From Chitinophagaceae bacterium (lineage in GTDB: Bacteria > Bacteroidota > Bacteroidia > Chitinophagales > Chitinophagaceae), in contig JAGODE010000011.1 in the NCBI GenBank assembly GCA_017998385.1, positions 1-37,902 on the forward strand: a DNA stretch of 37,902 nucleotides. The letters run 5' to 3'. This document shows, in pieces, positions 24,470 through 32,515 of the stretch; positions within the stretch are counted from its first letter, which is position 1; every line of letters begins with the position of its first letter. A program made the translations under genes and the position numbers. The notes under the pieces are model-generated. The model was not told the DNA's origin. It saw nothing but the letters and a program-made list of their open reading frames with translations, and did not search any database.

Positions 24470-25916
24470 GCATATTCAGGCAGCTTTTCCGCTGCTGCAG
24501 GTTGATGTGCTGGCACGCTCCAGCCGGGGCGATGCGCTGGCCGATATTCCCCTGCAGACTGTAGAAGGAACAGATTTTTTTACTGCAGATATTTTTCACG
24601 CGCTGGAAACAGGCGAGGCGGATATCGCTGTTCATTCGCTTAAGGACATGAGCAGCGCCCATTTTTTCAGCGATCATTGCTTTGGTATTTCTGACCGTGA
24701 AGATGCGCACGACGTGGTCATCTTTAGTGAAGCAGGGAAAGAGAAAGTGCTCGCCGGTAAATCGCTGCTCATAGGTACCTGCTCGCCCAGGCGAGAAACG
24801 ATGGCCACTGTTTTTTTGAAAAAGGCGTTGCCATATACAGGCACTCCCCCCGGGATCAGCACGGCTCCCATCAGGGGAAATGTAGATACGCGCCTGCGTA
24901 AACTGAAGAGCGGAGATTATGATGCGATCATACTGGCGGCAGCCGGCCTGCACCGGTTACTGAATGCACCAGAAACTGCTACGGAAGTAAATACGTTGTT
25001 GCAGGGAACAACCACAATTTTCCTGCCGCTGATCGACTGCGTACCCGCACCCTGCCAGGGAGCGATTGTGGCAGAAGCTATACCGGCCAATAAACGGGCG
25101 GTGGAGATCGTAAATGCGATCAGCAATCCGCTTTTATGGAAATCATGCGTAGCCGAAAAGAGGCAGGCACTACAATACGGCTCAGGCTGTGAGCAGCGTT
25201 TTGGAGTTACAAGTTTTGATCACGAGGGTGCATTGGTACTTTATGCAGCAGGCACAGACCAGGCTGGCCGGGAATTTCAGCAGTGGACAGGCATTCCTTC
25301 GCCGGACTGGAAGGGATTGAAACTATTCAGCAGTACCGACTTCATGGGCAGTTTCTTTGAATACAGTCCGACTGTGTTCAATACTGAAGGGCTGGATAAA
25401 CCGGTTGTTTATGTCGCTAATTACAAAGCCGTATTTGATGAGGCACTGATTGAGGTGCTTAAAACAAAAAGAGTATGGGCTGCCGGCACACGAACCTGGT
25501 TACAACTGGCGAGGCTCGGCATATGGGTAGAGGGATGTGCAGATGCATTTGGGCTGGAATGGCTCCGGAATAGCTGGGATAGTCCACTGGTAAAAATCAG
25601 GAAAGAAGAGGTATGTGTGCTCACGCACGCGCAGGCAGCTGCTAACTGGTCGCAGAAAGGATGGTATGCTGCAGCGAGCTATGCCGTACAAAAGAAATAT
25701 CAGCCCGAATTGGAACAGGCTGTCGGTGAAGCCGATGTTTTTTTCTGGACCAGTGCTGAGCAATACCGGTACTACAGGGATAGAATAAAAGCAGGAGCAC
25801 AACATAGTTGCCCCGCTGGCGAAACAGCAGTGCAGCTGCGGCAGGAAGGATTAACACCAGTTGTATTTCCGCATATCAAAGCATTTCAACAATGGAGAAA
25901 AACATATATCCCATAA
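24402..25916 (+). CDS. hemC: Porphobilinogen deaminase with a C-terminal HemD-like domain
   Basis: This is a 504-residue protein. Residues 1-310 are hydroxymethylbilane synthase: RNSPLSLLQLEQV, DIAVHSLKDM, IGTCSPRRE, APIRGNVDTRLRKL, PAPCQGAIVAE, and the dipyrromethane-cofactor cysteine C263 in YGSGCEQRFG. The remaining about 190 residues contain KRVWAAGTRTWLQLARLG and EADVFFWTSAEQY, which fit a divergent uroporphyrinogen-III synthase (HemD). No separate hemD is in the string, so a bifunctional protein would close the pathway. The HemD call is weaker than the HemC call. The start overlaps hemA by 68 nt, and the end overlaps hemB by 25 nt. Confidence 0.87.
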   Translation: MEKIRLIGRNSPLSLLQLEQVRKHIQAAFPLLQVDVLARSSRGDALADIPLQTVEGTDFFTADIFHALETGEADIAVHSLKDMSSAHFFSDHCFGISDREDAHDVVIFSEAGKEKVLAGKSLLIGTCSPRRETMATVFLKKALPYTGTPPGISTAPIRGNVDTRLRKLKSGDYDAIILAAAGLHRLLNAPETATEVNTLLQGTTTIFLPLIDCVPAPCQGAIVAEAIPANKRAVEIVNAISNPLLWKSCVAEKRQALQYGSGCEQRFGVTSFDHEGALVLYAAGTDQAGREFQQWTGIPSPDWKGLKLFSSTDFMGSFFEYSPTVFNTEGLDKPVVYVANYKAVFDEALIEVLKTKRVWAAGTRTWLQLARLGIWVEGCADAFGLEWLRNSWDSPLVKIRKEEVCVLTHAQAAANWSQKGWYAAASYAVQKKYQPELEQAVGEADVFFWTSAEQYRYYRDRIKAGAQHSCPAGETAVQLRQEGLTPVVFPHIKAFQQWRKTYIP

Positions 25917-26887
25917 ACAGGCGGCGGTTGCGGACCGGCGCACATATGCGTGAGTTGACGGCAGGTGTCAGGCTGTCTCACCGTGCGTTTATTCAACCCC
26001 TGTTTGTAGATGAATCGATTACCCGCCCGCGGGCTGTAAATGGGCTGGCACAGGTTGAAGTAGATACCGCCGATACTATTCTGAAAAGGATAGAAACAGA
26101 TTTGTCAGCCGGGGCACATAAATTTCTGCTGTTTCCTGTACCCGAAAAAAAGCAGGAGCATCCCCGCGATTTTTCGTTTGCCGCTTCGGTAATCGACCGG
26201 ATTAAAGAAAATTTCGGAAACGATATCTGGCTCGCAACCGATTTGTGTCTCTGCAGTTATACCACACATGGCCATTGCGGCATTTTGAGCGAAGACCGGC
26301 AGCAGGTGCTCAATCATGCCAGCGTGGAAGTGCTGACACGTTATGCGCTCCAACTGGCGGCAGCAGGCGCTGACTGTATTGCTCCCAGCGACATGATGGA
26401 TGGACGCATTGGGGCCATACGTACACAACTCGATGCTATGGGGCAGGAGCAGGTAAGCCTGATGAGTTATTCCGCCAAATTCAGTTCACAATTTTATGGG
26501 CCCTTTCGCGATGCCTGTCATTCGGCGCCTGCGGCCGGTGGTCTTAAAGACCGAAAATCCTATCAGCTGTCGCCTTTCAACAGCAACGATGCAATGGCTA
26601 CGGCCCTGCGTGATGAAGCAGAGGGTGCTGATATACTTATGGTGAAACCCGCCACACTATATCTCGATGTCATCAGCCGGTTGCGGCAGCAGACCAGCAG
26701 TCCCATAGCCGCTTATCATGTGAGCGGCGAATATGCTGCAGTGGAGAGCCTGGCTGCGCAGGGATTACTAAAAAGGGCAGATGCTCATCTCGAAATATGG
26801 GCAGCTCTGCACAGAAGTGGGGCAGATATCATTATTTCCTATGCTGCACGCCATGCTCAGCAATGGATTGAACAAGCTACTTATTAA
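25892..26887 (+). CDS. hemB: Delta-aminolevulinic acid dehydratase (porphobilinogen synthase)
   Basis: This is a 331-residue enzyme condensing two ALA to porphobilinogen. The active-site lysines are K196 (MSYSAKFSS) and K252 (ILMVKPATLYLD). C119, C121 and C129 in DLCLCSYTTHGHCG form the catalytic zinc site, so this is the zinc-dependent type. The frame is open from 25808 within hemC, but ATG 25892 gives the family N-terminus with RRLRTGAHMREL. It follows hemC with a 25-nt overlap and precedes the SirC-TSUP fusion by 17 nt. Confidence 0.95.
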   Translation: MEKNIYPINRRRLRTGAHMRELTAGVRLSHRAFIQPLFVDESITRPRAVNGLAQVEVDTADTILKRIETDLSAGAHKFLLFPVPEKKQEHPRDFSFAASVIDRIKENFGNDIWLATDLCLCSYTTHGHCGILSEDRQQVLNHASVEVLTRYALQLAAAGADCIAPSDMMDGRIGAIRTQLDAMGQEQVSLMSYSAKFSSQFYGPFRDACHSAPAAGGLKDRKSYQLSPFNSNDAMATALRDEAEGADILMVKPATLYLDVISRLRQQTSSPIAAYHVSGEYAAVESLAAQGLLKRADAHLEIWAALHRSGADIIISYAARHAQQWIEQATY

Positions 26888-26904
26888 AAAACTAATTACT
26901 CCGG

Positions 26905-28419
26905 ATGGATAACACACAGGAAATAACAAAGGCTACTGCTACCGGTACAGAAGAGAACAAGAATCCGCTGTTTCCCGTTTTCCTTAAACTGGATCAGGTA
27001 AATACGCTGCTTGTTGGTGCGGGTAATGTGGGCCTCGAAAAACTGCATGCCTTACTGGCCAATGCACCCGAAGCAAGGGTTACAGTTGTGGCCCCGGAGA
27101 TCAAAGAAGAGATACGTCGCCTGGTGTACCGTCATCCAGCCTGCCGGCTGGAGCAACGGCCTTTTGTCGAAGCAGATCTTGCCGGAAAAGAGTTGCTGAT
27201 ACTGGCAACAGATAACCGTAGCCTTCATGAAGAGATATATACGGCTGCAAAGGAAAGAGGCATACTCGTCAATGTGGCCGACACGCCGGATCTGTGTGAT
27301 TTTTACCTCGGAAGTATTGTGCAGAAAGGTAATCTCAAAATAGCCATCTCAACCAATGGCAAGTCACCCACCGCTGCCAAACGTATCAAAGAGGTGTTGC
27401 ACGATGCATTGCCGGGCGAATTGGACGCGGTGATCGAAAACCTGCACCAGGTAAGGAATAAACTGAATGGAAACTTTCAGCAGAAAGTAAAAAAGCTCAA
27501 CAATATTACCCGTGTACTGGTAGAGAAAGAGAATGCGGGCAGTGAGCAGAAGTGGAAACGCATCGCCAGTTATTCACTCATTGGTTTTGCATTGATGCTG
27601 ATCGGGCATTTTATTTTTTCCTATATCCCGCTGCGCGAAATCGGAAACTCGGCGGTGGAGTGGTATGGTACACTCGATAAGAACTTTCACTGGATGGTGC
27701 TGGCAGGGTTCCTGGCGCAGATGGTAGACGGTGCCACCAGTATGGGTTATGGAGTTACCAGTGCTATTGTGCTGATGTCGGCCAATGTGCCCCCCGCTGC
27801 CATCAGCGGTAGTATCCATACAGCCGAAATGTTTGCAAGCGGTGCTTCGGGATACAGCCATTACCGGTTTGGTAATGTCAATAAGAAGCTGTTTAAAGCC
27901 CTCCTCATACCAGGGGTTATAGGTGCTATTCTTGGAGCCGTACTGCTGGTTAAATTTGGGGAAACACATATCCGCTATATACGCCCCATCATGGCGGCCT
28001 ATACGCTGGTGTTGGGTATAAAAATCTTTATCTCCGCATTTAAGACTATACAGGCACGGAAAAAGTTTCGTCGCTATGGACTGCTGGCCGGTGCCGGTGG
28101 ATTTCTGGACAGTTTCGGTGGGGGTGGCTGGGGACCTATTGTTACCTCCACATTGATTACCAAGGGACGCACTCCCCGCTATGTTGTCGGATCTGTAAGT
28201 CTTACCGAATTTTTCGTAACACTGGCCAGTGCATTTACCTTCTTCACACTCATAGGCGTACAGCACTGGCAGGTAATTGTAGCCCTTATTGCAGGCGGCG
28301 TACTGGCCGCACCTATTGCGGCCCGGCTGTCGGGGAAACTACCGCGGAAGGCCTCTTTCATTCTCCTGGGCACGATCGTAGTCATCTGGAGCGTACGCAT
28401 CCTCGTCAGAGCATTTTAA
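26905..28419 (+). CDS. Fusion of precorrin-2 dehydrogenase (SirC/CysG-B) and TSUP (TauE/SafE) permease
   Basis: This is a 504-residue two-part protein. Residues about 22-205 form the NAD-binding domain of siroheme synthase, with LLVGAGNVGLEKL (35-47), D126 in LVNVADTPDLCDF (the position of the catalytic Asp of CysG/Met8), and IAISTNGKSPTAAKRIKE. Residues about 220-504 are a membrane domain with about eight helices and TSUP features (FLAQMVDGATSMGYGVTSA near the start, GAGGFLDSFGGGGWGP at the repeat). TSUP proteins move sulfite, sulfonates or other organosulfur anions. No separate ferrochelatase is present, so the domain may also insert iron. It is last in the cysD string. Confidence 0.88.
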   Translation: MDNTQEITKATATGTEENKNPLFPVFLKLDQVNTLLVGAGNVGLEKLHALLANAPEARVTVVAPEIKEEIRRLVYRHPACRLEQRPFVEADLAGKELLILATDNRSLHEEIYTAAKERGILVNVADTPDLCDFYLGSIVQKGNLKIAISTNGKSPTAAKRIKEVLHDALPGELDAVIENLHQVRNKLNGNFQQKVKKLNNITRVLVEKENAGSEQKWKRIASYSLIGFALMLIGHFIFSYIPLREIGNSAVEWYGTLDKNFHWMVLAGFLAQMVDGATSMGYGVTSAIVLMSANVPPAAISGSIHTAEMFASGASGYSHYRFGNVNKKLFKALLIPGVIGAILGAVLLVKFGETHIRYIRPIMAAYTLVLGIKIFISAFKTIQARKKFRRYGLLAGAGGFLDSFGGGGWGPIVTSTLITKGRTPRYVVGSVSLTEFFVTLASAFTFFTLIGVQHWQVIVALIAGGVLAAPIAARLSGKLPRKASFILLGTIVVIWSVRILVRAF

Positions 28420-28454
28420 TCAGCGTAAATATGGATAGTAATTATTTTTAAAAA

Positions 28455-28528
28455 TAGTCTACAAAAATAGTAGGGTAATAGGTTTCTCCTGTATATTTGT
28501 CTACTTAAATGATAGACTAATAATTTTA
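28455..28528 (+). promoter_or_regulatory. Tandem sulfur boxes 3 and 4 and promoter of the TonB receptor unit
   Basis: Box 3 (28455-28477) begins TAGTCTAC, and its right half is ATAGTAGGGTA. Box 4 (28497-28519) has TTGTCTACTTA as left half and ATGATAGACTA as right half. The centres, 28466 and 28508, are 42 bp apart, about four turns. TTTG at 28496-28499 and TAATTTTA at 28521-28528 (one mismatch to TAnnTTTG) are 21 nt apart, so box 4 fills the promoter spacer. Transcription would begin near 28535. Confidence 0.7.
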
Positions 28529-28563
28529 TGCCTCTCTGCTCATCTTATCGTTATTTGTTGTGT

Positions 28564-28614
28564 ATGCGCAGCTGTACTGCCGCGCGATGTTGTGGCGGAA
28601 GTCATGTTAATTGA
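28564..28614 (+). CDS. Candidate cysteine-rich leader peptide
   Basis: This is a 16-codon frame, MRSCTAARCCGGSHVN, ending in TGA at 28612-28614. It lies about 30 nt after the predicted transcription start and 49 nt before the TonB receptor ATG. Three of 16 codons are cysteine, including a TGT-TGT pair. The same frame is open from ATG 28528 (28 codons, five cysteines), but that ATG coincides with the predicted -7 element and is probably not transcribed. Cysteine-rich upstream frames act in other bacteria as sensors of charged tRNA-Cys. No classical terminator follows; CTATC-TGTA-GATAG is the only small hairpin seen. Expression is unproven. Confidence 0.45.
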   Translation: MRSCTAARCCGGSHVN

Positions 28615-28663
28615 TTGCTTCGCTATCTGTAGATAGAACATAACCATAACCAACAAATAAATC

Positions 28664-31597
28664 ATGCAACAACGTATAATAACTGCTGTATTGCTGCTGC
28701 TTTTGCAATGGCAGGCAGTAGCACAGGAAAATTCATTAATCGAAATATCAGGTCGTGTAACCGACCAGTCTACGCGTCAGCCACTGGCAGATGTGAGTGT
28801 GCAGGTAAAAGGTGCGGCCTCAGGAGCCGTGACCGGTGCCTCGGGCGAGTTTAAGTTAAGGACCCGCTCACGTGTGCCATTTACGCTGGTATTTACATCA
28901 GTAGGATTTAAGGAGCAGGAGTTTGAAGTAACCAGCCTGGGCAGCAATATCCAGGTGGCCCTGGCCACACAGACCATACTTGGCAGCGAAGTAGTGGTAA
29001 CAGCTTCGCGTGTGGAAGAAAATATTCTAAAGTCGCCAGTGGCTATCGAAAAATTGAATATCCGGACATTGAAAGAAACTCCTGCCGCTTCGTTTTATGA
29101 TGCTATAGGCTATGCAAAAGGTGTACAGCTAACGACTTCTTCCATCACATTCAAAGTGCCCAATACACGCGGTTTTAATATTCCCAACAATTTCCGCTTT
29201 ATGCAGCTGGTAGATGGTATCGACATGCAGGCGGCCACATTGGGTGTACCACTGGGAAATGCCATCGGCCCCACTGAACTGGATGTGCAGAGTATAGAAA
29301 TCACGCCGGGAGCGGCTTCAGCCCTTTATGGAATGAATGCTATTAATGGTATGGCTAATCTTATCACCAAGAACCCGTTCAATACACAGGGACTTAGCGT
29401 GTTTCAGCGTACCGGCGTGAACCATGTAGACGGAAAGGATCATAACGCGAGTGTGCTTACAGAAACGGCCATCCGCTATGCGCACGCATTCAATGACCGT
29501 ATTGCTTTTAAAGTGAATGCCAGCTATCTGCAGGCAACGGACTGGATATCCGATACGCGGCTCGATCAGAATCCCAATAGCCGTAATACGGCCAATCCAA
29601 CTTATCCAGCGCTTAATGGCGCCAGCAATATCGCTTTCGATGGCTGGAATAAATATGGTGACGATGCATTGCAGCTAAGCAATACAGTTTCTATCACAGG
29701 CCTGTCTATAGACGGTGTTAATAACCGTACACTCACGGTAGCCCGTACCGGCTACTGGGAAAAAGACCTGGTTGATCCCCGGGTAGACAACCTGAAAGCC
29801 GATGCGGCCATACACTGGCGTATCAAACCCGGTACCGAACTTTCATACAGCTACCGTATCGGTAAAATGGATGGGGTGTTTCAGCGTGGCAACAAGGTAA
29901 AGCTGGATAATATCGTTGTACAGAACCACCAGGTGGAGCTGAAGGGAAAGAATTACACTTTCAAAGCCTATACATCACGCGAACGATCGGGCGATTCCTA
30001 TAATGTAAAACCGCTGGCCGATAATATGGATTTGTATACGGGCGGCAGTGGTTCTGTATGGGGCGCCAAATTCAAAACGGCTCTCAATGAATATGCAGCG
30101 GCAAATGGTGGTACTCTAACATCAGCTAATCTGGCGGCTGCTACTGCTTACGCACGTTCCAAGGCCGATGCCGGCCGTGCCGAACCGGGTACGGAACGTT
30201 TCAAACGTATTATGGATACGATAACCAGTATCAATAACTGGGACATCCGCTCCGGCCTGATCCCCAATGCACCGGTTACCGGCGGAGCAGCACTGGTTCA
30301 GAAAAGCAATTTGTACCATGTAGAAGGTCAGTGGGATTTTCAGAATAAGATTAAATGGGCCAATGTACTGGTGGGAGCCGACTTTCGTGTTTATGAGCTG
30401 ATACCCGATGGAAATAATTTCGTAGACTTTTCCCGCCCCATCGATGAACGTAATGTACCCGATAAAGATGGTTCTTATGGTAAGAACATCTATTATAAAA
30501 AACTGGGTGGCTTCGTACAGGGCAGTAAAAGTTTTTTGGATGACCGGCTCAAACTTACCGCTTCGGTACGTGCCGATTATAACCCTGAATTCAATCTGCA
30601 GTTCACGCCCCGTGTTGCTGCTGTATATACCCATCGCGAAAAGCACAATTTCCGCGTCACCTTCCAGCAGGGTTATCGTTTTCCTGCCCTGTTCGAAGCG
30701 CTGTCGTATGTCAACAACGGACGGGTAAAAAGAGTGGGTATCCTGCCTGTAATCAACGAGGGGCTTGGTTTCCGCGACAATAGTTATACCCAGGCGTCGG
30801 TAGCGGCATTTAATGCAGCAGTACGGGCGGCGGGTAACAGCGATGCAGCAGCACTGGCTAACCGCAACCTGCTGCAGGTGGCCAACCTGCCCAATGGCCG
30901 TCCCGAACGGATCAATGCTTTTGAAGTGGGCTACAAAAGTGTTGTGCTCGACAACCGCCTCATCATCGATTTTGATGCTTACATTAATATTTATGATGGT
31001 TTCCTGGGCCAGGTACAGGTATATGTACCCAAAGGAGAAACAGTAGGCTCCGATGCAGCCGTAATAGCCATGGTAGACCGCAATCGTGATGCCACTGCGG
31101 CCAGTAATGGAAATGCAGCCAGTAAAGGTCAGGATCGTTACCGTGTATATACCAATGCCATTAATACCTATACTACTTATGGATCTTCGCTGGGAGTGAC
31201 TTATGCCTTTTATAAAACCTTTACCGTATCCGGTAATGTAAATTACAACAGTATAAAAGGCAATAGCACTCCTGATCTTTTTGTAACTGGTTTCAATACA
31301 CCCCGGTGGACCAGTAATCTGTCTGTTGGCAACCGGGCAATTACACGCACACTCGGATTTAATGTAGTGTGGAAATGGCAGAATAATTTCCTATGGGAGA
31401 GTCCGCTCGTTACCGGGCGCGTAGCGGCAATCAATACCCTCGATGCACAGGTTACACTCCGGGTGCCCAATCTGAAGTCGACCGTAAAATTCGGCGCAAC
31501 CAACCTGCTTAACTACAGGCATATTCAATATGCCGGTGGTCCTACCATCGGAGCACTATACTATGCAGCCATCACGGTAGACGGGTTGCTGAAATGA
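28664..31597 (+). CDS. TonB-dependent outer-membrane receptor
   Basis: This is a 977-residue receptor. A Sec signal peptide (cleavage near AVAQ) is followed by a CarboxypepD_reg-like domain at about 25-110 (ISGRVTDQSTRQPLADVSV, VFTSVGFKEQEFEV). The plug domain follows (VVVTASRVEENILKSPVAIEKL, GAASALYGMNAINGMANL), then a long beta-barrel ending FGATNLLNYRHIQYAGG. The last residue is lysine rather than an aromatic. No SusD partner follows, so it is not a SusC/SusD polysaccharide system. Two sulfur boxes and the cysteine-rich leader precede it, so a sulfur-containing substrate (sulfonate, sulfate ester, taurine-like) is inferred. The substrate is unknown. Confidence 0.93.
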   Translation: MQQRIITAVLLLLLQWQAVAQENSLIEISGRVTDQSTRQPLADVSVQVKGAASGAVTGASGEFKLRTRSRVPFTLVFTSVGFKEQEFEVTSLGSNIQVALATQTILGSEVVVTASRVEENILKSPVAIEKLNIRTLKETPAASFYDAIGYAKGVQLTTSSITFKVPNTRGFNIPNNFRFMQLVDGIDMQAATLGVPLGNAIGPTELDVQSIEITPGAASALYGMNAINGMANLITKNPFNTQGLSVFQRTGVNHVDGKDHNASVLTETAIRYAHAFNDRIAFKVNASYLQATDWISDTRLDQNPNSRNTANPTYPALNGASNIAFDGWNKYGDDALQLSNTVSITGLSIDGVNNRTLTVARTGYWEKDLVDPRVDNLKADAAIHWRIKPGTELSYSYRIGKMDGVFQRGNKVKLDNIVVQNHQVELKGKNYTFKAYTSRERSGDSYNVKPLADNMDLYTGGSGSVWGAKFKTALNEYAAANGGTLTSANLAAATAYARSKADAGRAEPGTERFKRIMDTITSINNWDIRSGLIPNAPVTGGAALVQKSNLYHVEGQWDFQNKIKWANVLVGADFRVYELIPDGNNFVDFSRPIDERNVPDKDGSYGKNIYYKKLGGFVQGSKSFLDDRLKLTASVRADYNPEFNLQFTPRVAAVYTHREKHNFRVTFQQGYRFPALFEALSYVNNGRVKRVGILPVINEGLGFRDNSYTQASVAAFNAAVRAAGNSDAAALANRNLLQVANLPNGRPERINAFEVGYKSVVLDNRLIIDFDAYINIYDGFLGQVQVYVPKGETVGSDAAVIAMVDRNRDATAASNGNAASKGQDRYRVYTNAINTYTTYGSSLGVTYAFYKTFTVSGNVNYNSIKGNSTPDLFVTGFNTPRWTSNLSVGNRAITRTLGFNVVWKWQNNFLWESPLVTGRVAAINTLDAQVTLRVPNLKSTVKFGATNLLNYRHIQYAGGPTIGALYYAAITVDGLLK

Positions 31598-31636
31598 TAA
31601 TTAAGCAGGAAGCTTTTGTATGTTTTGAGTTGTAAG

Positions 31637-32250
31637 TTTTAAGTAATAAGTAAGGTGGAAGGTGAAGGGTATAGGGTAGAAGGGAAAAAGCAGAAGATAA
31701 AAAACGAATATGTTGTAGGTTTTAAGTAATAAGTAAGGTGGAAGGTGAAGGGTATAGGGTAGAAGGGAAAAGCAGAAGACAAAAAACGAATATCTGTAGG
31801 CCCGCCAGGCATGGCAGGACGTCGATAAGCAGGAAGCTCGTTTGCCGGATTAATCTCCGGCAGGCAGTTGTTTTAGAGACGGCGTCCTGATTCTTCAGGA
31901 TGCCCTTTTTTGAGTTTATAGTTGTAGGTTTTAAGTAGTAAGTAGGGTGTAAGGTGAAAGGGATAGGGTGGAAGGGGAAAAAGCAGAAGACGACCTTTAT
32001 GCCTTTAACCTTAGTTAATGGTTATAGGTTTTAAGTAGTAGGTAAGGTGAAAGGGATAGGGTGGAAAGGGAAAAAGCAGAAGACGACCTTTATGCCTTTA
32101 TACTTTTAAACCTTATACCTTATGCCTTTAACCTTAGTTAATGGTTATAGGTTTTAAGTAGTAGGTAAGGTGAAAGGGATAGGGTGGAAGGGGAAAAAGC
32201 AGAAGACGACCTTTATACCCTTATACTTTTAAACCTTATACCTTATGCCT
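31637..32250. repeat. Degenerate tandem repeats in the 31598-32276 gene-free stretch
   Basis: A purine-rich unit starting TTTTAAGTA(A/G)TAAGTAAGG and running through GGGATAGGGTGGAAGG to AAAAAGCAGAAGA begins at 31637, 31720, 31929, 32029 and 32152. A second unit, ACCTTATACCTTATGCCTT, follows the last two copies. Copies 1-2 and 4-5 are close to identical, so duplication is recent. An unrelated segment (about 31795-31911) with hairpins lies between copies 2 and 3. The 12-mer AAGCAGGAAGCT occurs both just after the TonB stop (31603) and at 31827. I see no gene here. Such AT/purine-rich repeats are usual intergenic material in Chitinophagaceae-like genomes. Confidence 0.75.
31881..31911 (+). terminator. 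Strong intrinsic terminator inside the repeat region
   Basis: GGCGTCCTGA (31881-31890) pairs with TCAGGATGCC (31895-31904), 10 bp with one G-U, across a TTCT loop. A T-run at 31906-31911 follows. Another hairpin, GCCGGA/TCCGGC with loop TTAATC, lies just upstream at about 31844-31861. It may end the TonB receptor transcript 284 nt after the stop, or a small RNA starting nearer. Confidence 0.75.
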
Positions 32251-32276
32251 TCAACCTTTCATCTTAAGCATACATC

Positions 32277-32347
32277 AGCCGCGTGGCCGAGTGGATAGGT
32301 ACAGGTCTGCAACACCTTTTACGTTGGTTCGAGTCCAACCGCGGCGT
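32277..32347 (+). tRNA. tRNA-Cys (GCA), with mismatches at 1:72 and 27:43
   Basis: A 71-nt cloverleaf folds around AGGT-CTGCAAC-ACCT with anticodon GCA. The T-arm GTTGG-TTCGAGT-CCAAC and the D-arm GCC...GGT are in place. Acceptor pairs 2-7 (GCCGCG with CGCGGC) are perfect, and the discriminator base is T73, as in cysteine tRNAs. Position 1:72 would be A-G and 27:43 C-T, both unpaired. CCA is not encoded. It could be a functional but odd copy or a decaying one. It lies downstream of the sulfur-assimilation genes. Confidence 0.65.
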
Positions 32348-32515
32348 CAGAGAAACAGCTGAGTAAAATGAAACGAATGTTTAACAAGCGAAGAAATTAT
32401 CAGATTGCTGACATTTACCGGCATGATAATCGCGGCCGGTATATGGAATAATTTACGCCTTGCGAAAAGGTTTTTTGATTAAATATTAACTACTAACTAC
32501 CGTCAACTTCAAAAA

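Noticed and set aside
28528..28563. Upstream ATG giving a 28-residue leader
   Set aside because: The ATG coincides with the predicted -7 element and would lie before the transcription start. The inner ATG at 28564 is preferred, though the longer form cannot be excluded.
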